Below are positions 1 to 9,544 of a DNA stretch of 64,000 bases, in pieces. Below the pieces are notes generated by a model that did not search any database, was not told the origin of the DNA, and worked only from the letters and a program-made list of their open reading frames with translations. This DNA comes from Micromonospora globbae (GTDB taxonomy: Bacteria > Actinomycetota > Actinomycetes > Mycobacteriales > Micromonosporaceae), in the NCBI RefSeq assembly GCF_003610785.1, contig NZ_RAQQ01000018.1:1-64000 (forward strand), read 5' to 3'. Both the position numbers and the translations under genes were made by a program. The first letter of the stretch is position 1; each line of letters opens with the position of its first letter.

Positions 1-138
1 TGATCGTCCGCCCTGAACCCCACAGATGCTCCAACACCTGCCGATGCCCGAACGTCAACACACCCGGCCTCGCCACCAGCACCCCCAACCCAACCAAGAT
101 CAGTTGCACTGAAGCCTAGAAACCACCTCTCCCGATCG

Positions 139-162
139 CCCGCCAACCTCATGATCAACCCA
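139..162. repeat. Half copy of the GATCATGA intergenic palindrome
   Basis: The stretch cccgccaacctcatgatcaa is the same arm as in the full inverted repeat at 21665-21727, but no matching second arm is visible nearby. It lies about 65 bases past the stop of the leftward oxidoreductase gene, behind a G-rich (C-rich in the transcript) tract at 168-226. It may be a decayed terminator-like element. Nothing else could be supported in bases 1-138. Confidence 0.5.
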
Positions 163-226
163 TGTTCCGGGGGGGACGGCGGGGGGACGGGCGCGGGGGG
201 CGCGGACGGGAGGGGGGCGGGGCGGG

Positions 227-1507
227 TCAGCGGACTTTTACTCGTACCTCGTGCCAGCCGGTGGCGCCGTCGGGGACCACGTCCTGCCGCCACTCGGTCT
301 GCGTGTCGCCGGTGGCGTCGGTGGCCCGCACCTGGAGCCGGTGCTCCCCCGGCGTGGCCTCCCAGCGCCACGACCACTGCACCCAGGTGTCCACCGACAC
401 CGCGGGGGCCAGTTCCGCCTCCCGCCAGGGTCCGTCGTCGACGCGTACCTCGACGCGGCGGATCCCGCGGTGCTGCGCCCACGCCACCCCGGCCACCGTC
501 ACGGGGCCGGCGGTCAACCGGTTGCGCGCCCGGGGCACGTCGATCCGCGACTGGGTCTTGATCGGCCCCTGCGCCGACCACCCCCGCGGCACCCAGTACG
601 CGTCGAAGTCCGCGAAGCTCGTCAACTCCAGCTCGGTCACCCACTTGCAGGCCGACACGTAGCCGTACAGGCCGGGCACCACCATCCGGACCGGGAAGCC
701 GTGCTCGACCGGCAGCGGTTCGCCGTTCATCCCGACCGCGAGCAGCGCGTCCCGCCCGTCGCGCAGCACGGCGGTCGGCGTGCCGCAGGTCCAGCCGTCG
801 ACCGACCGCCCGACCACCTGGTCGGCGCCATCCTCCGGCTCGGCCTCGTCCAGCAGGTCGCGGATCGGCACGCCCAGCCACCGGGCGTTGCCGACGAGAT
901 CCCCGCCGACCTCGTTCGAGACGCAGGCGAGCGTGATGTACCGCTCGACCATCGGCCGGGCGAGCAGGTCGGCGAAGCTCAGCGTCATGGGGTTGCGGAC
1001 CCGGCCGTGGATGCGCAGCCGCCAGGTGTCCGGGTCGACCTGCGGCACCACGAGGGCCGTGTCGATCCGGTAGAAGCCGAAGTTCGACGTGACGTAGGGG
1101 GCGAGCTGGGTCAGCGACAGGTCGGCCCCGGCCGGCACCGCGGGCGCGGGTGACGCCGGGGCGGGCAGGACCACCGCCTCCCGGGCCGCGGACACCCCGC
1201 GCCGGCCCGCCAGCCAACGCCCGCCCACCCCGGCCAGGGCGGCCGTGCCCAGCAGGGCTCCCGCCCCGGTCAGGAAGCGCCGCCGGGACTCCGGGTCGCT
1301 GCTCTCCAGCGGCACCCCGGCAGGCGCGGGCCCGCCAGGCGCGGGCCCGGCAGGCGCGGGCCCGGCAGGCGTCACGGGCCGGGCGGTCCTGGCGCCGCTC
1401 GGCGATCCTGGCTCGGGTATGTCGGTGGCGTCCTGTCGAGCTGCCCCGGAAATGGGGCGCCCCATTTCTGGGGCAGCTCGACAGGACGCGGAGTCCACCT
1501 GCGGCAC
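227..1507 (-). CDS. Molybdopterin-dependent (sulfite oxidase-like) oxidoreductase, C-terminal part of a broken gene
   Basis: The 426-codon frame encodes a sulfite-oxidase-family molybdopterin enzyme. After a Pro/Ala-rich stretch comes SRRRFLTGAGALLG (about residues 73-86), resembling a Tat-type or linker motif. The Mo-cofactor domain follows, with the ligand cysteine probably in ITLACVSNEVGG and a second motif YGYVSACKWV. A Mo-co dimerisation domain closes the protein. Family members of this type normally carry several N-terminal membrane helices. Those helices are encoded just upstream in another frame (1508-2105). The GTG at 1507 is therefore only a frame-opening codon, without a convincing ribosome site, and the first residues are palindrome-encoded. 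The reaction is unknown. The protein may be non-functional, or functional only if translated from an internal start. Confidence 0.75.
   Translation of the reverse strand: MPQVDSASCRAAPEMGRPISGAARQDATDIPEPGSPSGARTARPVTPAGPAPAGPAPGGPAPAGVPLESSDPESRRRFLTGAGALLGTAALAGVGGRWLAGRRGVSAAREAVVLPAPASPAPAVPAGADLSLTQLAPYVTSNFGFYRIDTALVVPQVDPDTWRLRIHGRVRNPMTLSFADLLARPMVERYITLACVSNEVGGDLVGNARWLGVPIRDLLDEAEPEDGADQVVGRSVDGWTCGTPTAVLRDGRDALLAVGMNGEPLPVEHGFPVRMVVPGLYGYVSACKWVTELELTSFADFDAYWVPRGWSAQGPIKTQSRIDVPRARNRLTAGPVTVAGVAWAQHRGIRRVEVRVDDGPWREAELAPAVSVDTWVQWSWRWEATPGEHRLQVRATDATGDTQTEWRQDVVPDGATGWHEVRVKVR
1428..1489. repeat. 62-bp loopless palindrome inside the oxidoreductase gene
   Basis: The arms begin gtcctgtcgagctgcccc at 1430 and return as ggggcagctcgacaggac ending at 1487. 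The inner gaaatggggc/gccccatttc has no loop, and there is one mismatched pair. Two extra pairs extend the palindrome to 1428-1489. The 58-bp core is one base more than a multiple of three. Removing 1430-1487 joins the upstream membrane-encoding frame to the downstream catalytic frame without a stop. It looks like an inserted repetitive intergenic element of the host, but no transposase or clear target duplication is seen. Confidence 0.85.
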
Positions 1508-2105
1508 CCTGGGGGACGGGACGCCAGAGCTGCCCCCCCGGCCCGGCGGCGCCGCCCGACCCGCCCGGCCCGGCGGAGCCGCCCGGCGAGGTCGACACGG
1601 CCGAGGAGGCCGGCGAGGTCGACACGGCCGAGGAGGGCGGCGGGGTGGGCGGGGTCCAGGGCCACGGGTCCAGCTCCAGCGGCCCGGCGACGAAGGCCCA
1701 GAGCACGACCGCCCCCAGCCCTCCGCCGATCAGGGACGGCAGCGCGTCCGCCACGTCGGCGCCGGCCCGGGTCAGGGCGGCGGCCACCCCGAGCGCTGTG
1801 AAACCCGCGATGCCGGCGAGGCCGACCGCGAGCCGGCGTACGGACAGGGCGCCGAGCAGCGCCGCGAAGGCGGCCAGCAGCACGCCGGTGCCGACCAGCA
1901 GGGCGGCCTTGTCGTACGTGCCGAAGAGGTCGATGGCGACCTGCTTGAGCGGCTCCGGGACCCGGTCGACGACCACGCCACCGACCGCCACCAGCGGCGC
2001 GGACCGGGGGCCGGTCAGGACGGCCACGGCTTCGGCGACGCCGATGGCCACCGCCGCGGCGGTGATCCCGGCCAGGGCGGCGTACCGGCGGGTGGTGGTG
2101 CTCAT
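1508..2105 (-). pseudogene. N-terminal membrane part of the same oxidoreductase, out of frame with 227-1507
   Basis: From an ATG at 2105 the minus strand reads MSTTTRRYAALAGITAAAVA and then several hydrophobic helices, such as AALLVGTGVLLAAFAALLGA and a Gly/Val-rich segment before PLELDPWPW. A Pro/Ser/Gly-rich linker follows. This is the membrane anchor expected for this family. The frame then runs into the palindrome at 1428-1489 and emerges in the wrong frame. With the 58-bp core removed, 227-2105 becomes one frame of 607 codons. A one-base change in the seven-C run at 1533-1539 would also restore it. I favour the palindrome, because the rejoined codons fit exactly. A sequencing error in the C run cannot be excluded. 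Confidence 0.65.
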
Positions 2106-2201
2106 CGGCCCAGTGTTTCCGATCGACCGGGCCGACCGGTAGCGACGTCAGCGTTCGGTAAGCACCGCGGCGACCCGCGTTCCGTGGACACCCGGAAACG
2201 C

Positions 2202-2237
2202 GTCGGGGCACACCGCCTGACGACGGTGTGCCCCGAC
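2202..2237 (-). terminator. Probable groES-groEL terminator
   Basis: A perfect 14-bp stem (gtcggggcacaccg at 2202-2215 with its complement at 2224-2237) with an 8-nt loop lies 18 bases past the groEL stop. In the leftward transcript only a short GTTTCC tract follows. It therefore resembles the U-poor hairpin terminators common in actinomycetes. Confidence 0.65.
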
Positions 2238-2254
2238 CGGGCGTACGACGTGGG

Positions 2255-3970
<1,716 letters not shown>

Positions 3971-4285
3971 TTACTTCTCGATGACCGCGAGGACGTCGCG
4001 GGCGGAGAGCACCAGGTACTCCTCGCCGGCGTACTTGACCTCGGTGCCGCCGTACTTCGAGTAGATGACGGTGTCGCCGACCTTGACGTCAACCGGGATC
4101 CGGTTGCCCTTGTCGTCGATCCGGCCCGGGCCGACAGCGAGGACGGTGCCCTCCTGCGGCTTCTCCTTGGCGGTGTCGGGGATCACGATGCCCGACGCCG
4201 TGGTGGTCTCAGCCTCGTTCGCCTGGACCAGGATCCGGTCCTCGAGCGGCTTGATCGCAACCTTGGTCGCGGTAGTCACGGGCAT
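3971..4285 (-). CDS. groES: 10-kDa co-chaperonin GroES
   Basis: This 104-residue lid of the GroEL chamber carries the mobile-loop region [20 protein letters not shown] and the family motif [10 protein letters not shown]. The ATG at 4285 is chosen because CAGGAGGGT stands just upstream and family members begin close to [10 protein letters not shown] longer in-frame extension to 4348 has no such site. It is the first gene of the groES-groEL operon. Heat-shock control through HrcA is indicated by the CIRCE elements 140-210 bases upstream. Confidence 0.97.
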   Translation of the reverse strand: MPVTTATKVAIKPLEDRILVQANEAETTTASGIVIPDTAKEKPQEGTVLAVGPGRIDDKGNRIPVDVKVGDTVIYSKYGGTEVKYAGEEYLVLSARDVLAVIEK

Positions 4286-4421
4286 ACCCTCCTGGGGTAC
4301 TGGTTTCTGTGCCGGCCGGCAGGGCCGACCAGCGTCAATCTGCCACATGCCACCGGGCGGGGCCGTCGTCGCGGGTGCCGGTCCGCCTGGCGTTCAGCGC
4401 CCGGGTCAGCGGACCCGGAAG

Positions 4422-4493
4422 CTGGCACCCTCGGGTTGAGAGTGCTAATCGCAGGTTATGCCGTGGCTAGCACTCCGTCAAGGAGAGTGCCAA
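4422..4493 (-). promoter_or_regulatory. groES promoter with two tandem CIRCE (HrcA) operators
   Basis: The proximal site at 4467-4493 reads, on the minus strand, TTGGCACTC, nine bases, GAGTGCTAG. This closely matches the CIRCE consensus TTAGCACTC-N9-GAGTGCTAA. A second site at 4422-4448 has one perfect half, TTAGCACTC (4440-4448), nine bases, and a weak half GGGTGCCAG. A -35 box TTGACG (4481-4476) lies in the spacer of the first site. A 17-base gap leads to TAACCT (4458-4453) as a -10. Bound HrcA repressor would therefore cover the core promoter. Confidence 0.85.
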
Positions 4494-4616
4494 CGCGCCG
4501 GGCCCTCGTGTCGCCACAGTTCCGCCACACGTCACCGCGACACGCCGGGGACCCGTCGCCACACCGTGACGCACCGCCTACGTTCCGGCCCCGTACCGCC
4601 GCGCGAAGGGGTTGGA

Positions 4617-5417
4617 GTGAGCCAGATACCGACAGTGACGTTCCTGCGGAGCCAGCTCCGCCGTGCCCGCCAGGGGCGCGGCCTCAGCCAGGAGGAACTG
4701 GGCAGGCTGATCAACTACTCGTCGTCGCAGGTGAGCGCGATCGAGACGGGCGACCGCCCGGTCAACCCGGACTACCTGGCCCGGGTCGACGCCGCGCTGG
4801 ACACCGGCGGTCTCTTCGTCGCCATGCTGGAGCTGATCCGCTTCCACGCCGCGCCGGACTGGTTCCGCCCGTGGGAGGAGATCGAGCGGGAGGCCACCGC
4901 GCTGCGCTGGTACGAGGCCAACGCCGTCCCCGGGCTGCTCCAGACCGAGGGGTACGCCCGGGCGATGCTGGGCGTGGGCGGGGAGCTGACCGCCGAGGAG
5001 ATCGAGGCGCGGGTGGTCGCCCGGCTGGCTCGGCAGTCCCTGCTCACCGGCGATCCGCGACCGCAGCTCGTCGCCGTGCTGGAGGAGCAGGCGCTGCGCC
5101 GGCAGGTCGGTGACCGGAGCGTCATGCGCGACCAGATGGCGCACCTGCTGGCCGTCGGCGCCGAGCCGAACGTGCACGTCCGGGTCGTGCCGGCCGCTTC
5201 CCCCTGGCACACCGGGCTCGGCGGATCCTTCATCCTGGCCCGGCTCGACGGCGGCGCGGAGCTGGCGTACCTCGACAACCAGCTCCGGGGCCAGACGGTG
5301 GACGCCCCTAACGACGTTGCCGCCCTGGGGCGGCGCTGGGAGAGTGTGACGGGTGAGGCGCTGCCACGCAGGCAGTCCGCCCGGCTCATCGAGGAAGTGG
5401 CGAAGACATGGACCTGA
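4617..5417 (+). CDS. XRE-family regulator with DUF5753 domain
   Basis: This 266-residue protein has an N-terminal helix-turn-helix (about residues 5-60, containing GLSQEELGRLINYSSSQVSAI) followed by the DUF5753 domain (about 80-250, starting near APDWFRPWEEIE). Such proteins are abundant in filamentous actinomycetes. They are usually paired with a small DUF397 protein, as here, where the next gene overlaps by 10 bases. Their roles are in development and antibiotic control, and their ligands are mostly unknown. The GTG at 4617 is preferred because GAAGGGGTTGGA precedes it. An ATG at 4458 would add 53 residues with no family similarity and would run through the groES CIRCE operator. Confidence 0.88.
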   Translation: MSQIPTVTFLRSQLRRARQGRGLSQEELGRLINYSSSQVSAIETGDRPVNPDYLARVDAALDTGGLFVAMLELIRFHAAPDWFRPWEEIEREATALRWYEANAVPGLLQTEGYARAMLGVGGELTAEEIEARVVARLARQSLLTGDPRPQLVAVLEEQALRRQVGDRSVMRDQMAHLLAVGAEPNVHVRVVPAASPWHTGLGGSFILARLDGGAELAYLDNQLRGQTVDAPNDVAALGRRWESVTGEALPRRQSARLIEEVAKTWT

Positions 5418-5599
5418 GCCGCGCCACCTGGCGCAAGTCCTCTCGCAGCACCAACAACGGCGGCGCCTGCGTCGAGGTCGCCGACAACCTGCCCGGCGTG
5501 GTCGCCGTCCGCGACAGCAAGGACCGGACCGGCCCGGTCCTCACCTTCACCCCGGCGAGCTGGCGGGCCTTCGTCGCCGCCACCCCCGGCCGACGCTGA
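5408..5599 (+). CDS. DUF397 protein, partner of the upstream XRE regulator
   Basis: The 63-residue protein has the DUF397 signature: WRKSSRSTNNGGACVEVADN, then VAVRDSKD and a closing F..SW.AFV motif. DUF397 proteins act as small partners or modulators of the adjacent XRE/DUF5753 regulator in the Scr1-like and WhiJ/AbaA-like systems of Streptomyces. The gene overlaps its partner by 10 bases, suggesting coupled translation and a fixed ratio. Confidence 0.9.
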   Translation: MDLSRATWRKSSRSTNNGGACVEVADNLPGVVAVRDSKDRTGPVLTFTPASWRAFVAATPGRR

Positions 5600-5630
5600 C
5601 CCCGCCCGGGCCGGCCCGGAGAATGGGCGG

Positions 5631-6818
5631 GTGGACCTCGACCAGCTCGCCGCCCTGCGTACGCCCGAGGGGGTGAACGCGCTCGACGCGGCGGCCCGGG
5701 TGGCCGACGGCGACCCGCTGGCCGCGGCGTCCGCCCTGCGCGCCGCCGGGGTGCCGGCCGCGCTCGCGGCGGCGGCGCTGACCCAGGTCGAGCTGCGTCG
5801 CCGGGCGGCGGCCAAGTTCGGGCCCGCCGCCGCCGGGATGTTCCTCACCCGCGCCGGCCTCGAACAGGCGACCCGCGGCGTGGTCGCCGCCCGGCGCGCC
5901 GAGCGGCTGCGGGCCGCCGGGGTGCGGACCCTGGCCGACCTGGGCTGCGGGCTGGGCGCCGACGCGCTCGCCGCGGCCCGCGCCGGCATCCGGGTGTACG
6001 GGGTGGAGGCCGACCCGCTGACCGCCGCCATGGCCGCGGCGAACGCCGAGGCGGCGGGGCTGGCCGACCTGTTCACGGTGGAGTGTGGCGACGCGACCGC
6101 CTTCGACGTCGACCGCGTGGACGCCGTCTTCTGCGACCCGGCCCGGCGGGCCACCGGCACCGGGCGCCGGATCTTCGACCCGTCCGCCTACTCCCCGCCC
6201 TGGGACTTCGTGACGGGGCTCGCCGAGCGGGTGCCGCGGACGGTGGTGAAGGTGGCCCCCGGGATCGACCACGGGCTGATCCCGGCCGGCGCCGAGGCCG
6301 AGTGGGTCAGCGTCGACGGCGACCTCGTCGAGGCGACCCTCTGGTGCGGACGGCTCGCCGAGGTCCCCCGCCGGGCCACCCGGACGAGCGCGGACGGGGA
6401 GCGTCGCCACCAGCTCACCGGCGCGGGCGACCGGGAGGCGGCCGTCGGGCCGGTGCGCCGCTACCTGTACGACCCCGATCCGGCGGTGGTCCGCGCGCAC
6501 CTCGTGGCCGAACTCGCCGACGACCTGGGCGCCACCCTCGCCGACCCGGACATCGCCTACCTGTACGCCGACACCCCGGTCGAGAGCCCGTACGCCCGGC
6601 GCCTGGAGGTCACCGACGTGCTCCCGTTCTCGCTGAAGCGGCTGCGCGCGCTGCTGCGGGAGCGGGGCGTGGGCCGGGTCGAGATCCTCAAGCGCGGCTC
6701 GGCGCTCACCCCCGAGCAGCTCCGGCGGGATCTGCGGTTGGCCGGCGACACGGCAGCCAGCCTCGTGCTCACGCGCGTGGCGGGGGCACCCACCGTGCTC
6801 GTGTGCCGGGCGGGTTAG
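5631..6818 (+). CDS. SAM-dependent methyltransferase with THUMP-like C-terminal domain
   Basis: The 395-residue protein starts at GTG. A helical N-terminus precedes a Rossmann methyltransferase fold with the SAM motif LADLGCGLGADAL (residues 101-113), the acidic loop VYGVEAD and the catalytic-loop candidate CDPARR (168-173). The C-terminal third contains SPYARRLEVTDVLPFS and VEILKRGSALTPE, typical of the THUMP-like domain of this actinobacterial family. The target is probably RNA, judged by the fold only. It stands alone between the XRE pair and ybaK, and is followed by ybaK within about 10 bases. Confidence 0.82.
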   Translation: MDLDQLAALRTPEGVNALDAAARVADGDPLAAASALRAAGVPAALAAAALTQVELRRRAAAKFGPAAAGMFLTRAGLEQATRGVVAARRAERLRAAGVRTLADLGCGLGADALAAARAGIRVYGVEADPLTAAMAAANAEAAGLADLFTVECGDATAFDVDRVDAVFCDPARRATGTGRRIFDPSAYSPPWDFVTGLAERVPRTVVKVAPGIDHGLIPAGAEAEWVSVDGDLVEATLWCGRLAEVPRRATRTSADGERRHQLTGAGDREAAVGPVRRYLYDPDPAVVRAHLVAELADDLGATLADPDIAYLYADTPVESPYARRLEVTDVLPFSLKRLRALLRERGVGRVEILKRGSALTPEQLRRDLRLAGDTAASLVLTRVAGAPTVLVCRAG

Positions 6819-6828
6819 GTTGTCGGGC

Positions 6829-7308
6829 GTGGCGGGACAGGGAACGCCGGCGACGGCACTGCTGACGAAGCGGAAGATCGCGCACAGCACCCACCCGTAC
6901 GACGTGAGCCCCGACGCCCCGAACTACGGCGCGCTGGTGGCGGCGGCGCTCGGCGTACCGCCGGAGCGGGTGTTCAAGTCGCTGGTCACCGAGGTCGACG
7001 GCACGCTCACGGTGGCGGTGGTGCCGGTCACCGGCGAGCTGGACCTGAAGGCGCTCGCCGCGGCCGTCGGCGGCAAGCGGGCGGCGCTCGCCGACCGGGC
7101 CGTCGCCGAGCGGGCCACCGGGTACGTCCGGGGCGGGATCAGCCCTCTCGGCCAGCGCAAGCGCCTGCCCACGGTGCTCGACGCGTCCGCGCTGGAGTTC
7201 CCGACGATCTACGTCTCGGCCGGCCGCCGGGGGCTGCAGCTCCAGCTCGCCCCGGCCGACCTCGTGGCGCTCACCGACGCGCGTACCGCACCGATCGCCG
7301 CCCGCTGA
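6829..7308 (+). CDS. ybaK: Cys-tRNA(Pro) deacylase, YbaK/EbsC family
   Basis: The 159-residue YbaK-type trans-editing protein hydrolyses Cys wrongly attached to tRNA(Pro). It shows the family pattern: an N-terminal PATALL motif, VFKSLV (the conserved lysine region), and the glycine-rich GYVRGGISPLG loop lining the active site. The GTG at 6829 fits family starts. A TTG at 6820 would add three residues. It follows the methyltransferase by about 10 bases, so the two are likely co-transcribed. Confidence 0.88.
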   Translation: MAGQGTPATALLTKRKIAHSTHPYDVSPDAPNYGALVAAALGVPPERVFKSLVTEVDGTLTVAVVPVTGELDLKALAAAVGGKRAALADRAVAERATGYVRGGISPLGQRKRLPTVLDASALEFPTIYVSAGRRGLQLQLAPADLVALTDARTAPIAAR

Positions 7309-7329
7309 CCCGCTGCCGGCCCGGGCGCG

Positions 7330-7343
7330 GGGAAGCGCTCCCA
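7330..7343. promoter_or_regulatory. LacI/CebR-like operator upstream of the xylose operon
   Basis: gggaagcgctccca matches 12 of 14 positions of the sugar-repressor operator TGGGAGCGCTCCCA known from actinomycete CebR-type regulators. It lies 157 bases before xylF. No LacI-family gene is in the window, so the regulator would act in trans. The adjacent ROK protein is the other candidate controller. Confidence 0.4.
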
Positions 7344-7499
7344 CGCCAGCCGCCGTCGAGGTCCGGCGCGTTGCTGAATTGTTACTGCCACCCACGAACT
7401 CGGCCCCTCCGCGCCCTTGTGTCGGGACTCACAGGCGAATACGTTGCCGGGCACAACAAAAGTACCGACACCGTCCCCCACCCCGAAAGGACCCTGCAC

Positions 7500-8597
7500 A
7501 TGCGTAAGGGGCTCCTCACCTTCGCCACCGTGGGCCTGCTGGCGACGGGCAGCATGGCCGCCTGTGGCGACAACTCCGGCGGGAACGACCAGGCCGGCTC
7601 CGAGCAGACGCCGAAGATCGGCGTGATCCTCCCCGACAGCAAGTCCTCGGCCCGCTGGGAGGGCGCCGACCGCAAGTTCCTCGAGGAGGCCTTCAAGGCC
7701 GCCGGCGTCCAGTACGACATCCAGAACGCGCAGAACGACAAGACGCAGTTCCAGACGATCGCCGACCAGATGATCACCAGCGGCGTCACCGTGCTGATGA
7801 TCGTCAACCTCGACTCCGGCACCGGCAAGGCCGTGCTCGACAAGGCGAAGTCCCAGGGTGTCGCCACCATCGACTACGACCGGCTCACCCTCGGCGGCTC
7901 CGCCGAGTACTACGTGAGCTTCGACAACGAGGCCGTCGGCAAGCTCCAGGGCGAGGGCCTCGTCAAGTGCCTCACCGACAAGGGCGTGAAGAACCCGTCG
8001 ATCGCCTACCTCAACGGCTCGCCCACCGACAACAACGCGACCCTGTTCAAGAACGGGTACGACTCGGTGCTCAAGCCGAAGTTCGACGCCAAGGAGTACA
8101 CGAAGGTCGCCGACGACTCCGTGCCGGACTGGGACAACGCCCAGGCCGCCACGATCTTCGAGCAGCAGCTCACCAAGACCGGCGGCAAGATCGACGGTGT
8201 GCTGGCCGCGAACGACGGCCTGGGCAACGCCGCCATCTCCATCCTGAAGAAGAACAAGCTCAACGGCAGGGTCCCGGTCACCGGCCAGGACGCCACCCCG
8301 GAGGGCCTGCAGAACATCCTCGCCGGCGACCAGTGCATGACCGTCTACAAGGCGGTCCGCGAGGAGGCGAAGGCCGCCTCCGACCTGGCGATCGCGCTGG
8401 CCAAGGGTCAGCGGAAGGAGACCGGCCAGACGGTCAAGGACCCGGAGGGCGGCCGGGACGTCCCGGCCGTGCTGCTGACCCCGAAGGCGATCTACAAGGA
8501 GAACGTCAAGGACGTCATCGCCGACGGGTACGTCACGAAGGAAGAGGTCTGCACCGAGGCGTACGCCAAGCTGTGCACCGAGGCCGGCATCAGCTGA
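7500..8597 (+). CDS. xylF: Xylose-type ABC importer, substrate-binding lipoprotein
   Basis: The 365-residue protein starts with a lipoprotein signal ending SMAAC, with the lipidated Cys at residue 22. A periplasmic-binding type 1 (ribose/xylose) domain follows, with the XylF-like segments KIGVILPDSKSSARWEGAD, VATIDYDRL and GVLAANDGLGNAAI. It should capture a pentose such as D-xylose outside the membrane. The ATG at 7500 is supported by AAAGGA eight bases upstream. It is followed by the ATPase and permease in XylF-G-H order, then a ROK regulator. A strong hairpin after the stop probably raises XylF levels relative to the membrane parts. Confidence 0.9.
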   Translation: MRKGLLTFATVGLLATGSMAACGDNSGGNDQAGSEQTPKIGVILPDSKSSARWEGADRKFLEEAFKAAGVQYDIQNAQNDKTQFQTIADQMITSGVTVLMIVNLDSGTGKAVLDKAKSQGVATIDYDRLTLGGSAEYYVSFDNEAVGKLQGEGLVKCLTDKGVKNPSIAYLNGSPTDNNATLFKNGYDSVLKPKFDAKEYTKVADDSVPDWDNAQAATIFEQQLTKTGGKIDGVLAANDGLGNAAISILKKNKLNGRVPVTGQDATPEGLQNILAGDQCMTVYKAVREEAKAASDLAIALAKGQRKETGQTVKDPEGGRDVPAVLLTPKAIYKENVKDVIADGYVTKEEVCTEAYAKLCTEAGIS

Positions 8598-8624
8598 CCG
8601 ACGCCGCATCCGCCGAGGACAGCC

Positions 8625-8662
8625 GCCGCCCGGCACGGGAGCCGTCTCCCGTGCCGGGCGGC
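8625..8662 (+). other. Intercistronic hairpin between xylF and xylG
   Basis: A perfect 17-bp GC-rich stem (8625-8641 with 8646-8662) with a 4-nt loop lies 27 bases after the xylF stop and 51 before the xylG start. It has no U tract. Such hairpins behind binding-protein genes commonly protect the upstream mRNA or attenuate downstream expression. Confidence 0.75.
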
Positions 8663-8713
8663 ACACGCCGGACGGGCTCGGAACGCCTGCCCGCCATCCA
8701 AAGGAGACACCCC

Positions 8714-9544
8714 GTGTCCGCAACACCCCTGCTGGAGCTGCGCGGGATCGACAAGAGCTTCGGTCCCGTCCAGGTCCTGCGCGACGTCGCCTTCGCGGCC
8801 CACGCCGGCGAGGTGACCGCGCTCGTCGGCGACAACGGCGCCGGCAAGTCGACCCTCGTCAAGTGCATCAGCGGCATCTACCCGACCGACGCGGGCGAGT
8901 TCCTCTTCGACGGCCGCCCGGTGACCATCCACAGTCCCCGCGACGCCGCGGCCCTCGGCATCGAGGTCGTCTACCAGGACCTCGCGCTCTGCGACAACCT
9001 CGACATCGTGCAAAACATGTTCCTCGGCCGGGAGAAGCGCAACGGGCTCGTCCTCGACGAGCCCACCATGGAGCAGATGGCCGCGGAGACGCTGGCCGGC
9101 CTCTCCGTACGCACCGTGAAGTCGTTGCGCCAGCACGTCTCCAGCCTCTCCGGCGGCCAGCGGCAGACGGTGGCGATCGCCAAGGCGGTGCTCTGGAACA
9201 GCCGGCTCGTCATCCTGGACGAACCGACCGCCGCGCTCGGCGTCGCGCAGACCGCGCAGGTCCTCGAACTCGTCCGCCGGCTCGCCGACAACGGCCTCGC
9301 CGTGGTGCTGATCTCGCACAACATGAACGACGTCTTCGCCGTCTCCGACCGGATCGCCGCCCTGTACCTCGGCCAGATGGTCGCCCAGGTGAAGACCACC
9401 GACATCACCCACGCCCAGGTGGTCGAGTTGATCACCGCCGGTCGTTCCGGCAGCCTCGGACTCAGCGCCGAGCCGGGCACGGGCGCCAACGGCAACGGCG
9501 GCGGCACGCTGCCGGCCGACTCGACCACGGGAGGTGCCCGATGA
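8714..9544 (+). CDS. xylG: Xylose-type ABC importer, ATP-binding protein
   Basis: The 276-residue ATPase has Walker A GDNGAGKST (residues 39-47), signature LSGGQ and Walker B LVILDEPTAAL, with the switch His in LISHNMND. Classical XylG proteins have two ATPase domains (about 500 residues). This one has a single domain, as in the FrcA-like ATPases of actinomycete sugar importers, so the transporter would use a homodimer. The tail is Gly/Asn-rich. The GTG at 8714 follows AAAGGAG. The stop overlaps the xylH start in ATGA. Confidence 0.88.
   Translation: MSATPLLELRGIDKSFGPVQVLRDVAFAAHAGEVTALVGDNGAGKSTLVKCISGIYPTDAGEFLFDGRPVTIHSPRDAAALGIEVVYQDLALCDNLDIVQNMFLGREKRNGLVLDEPTMEQMAAETLAGLSVRTVKSLRQHVSSLSGGQRQTVAIAKAVLWNSRLVILDEPTAALGVAQTAQVLELVRRLADNGLAVVLISHNMNDVFAVSDRIAALYLGQMVAQVKTTDITHAQVVELITAGRSGSLGLSAEPGTGANGNGGGTLPADSTTGGAR

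Noticed and set aside
1428-1489. Insertion-sequence end
   Set aside because: No transposase, terminal inverted repeats of an IS, or clear target duplication are present. It is treated as a short repetitive palindrome.
4458-4616. Longer start for the XRE/DUF5753 regulator
   Set aside because: The extra 53 residues would be read through the groES CIRCE operator, have no family similarity, and the GTG at 4617 has a better ribosome site.
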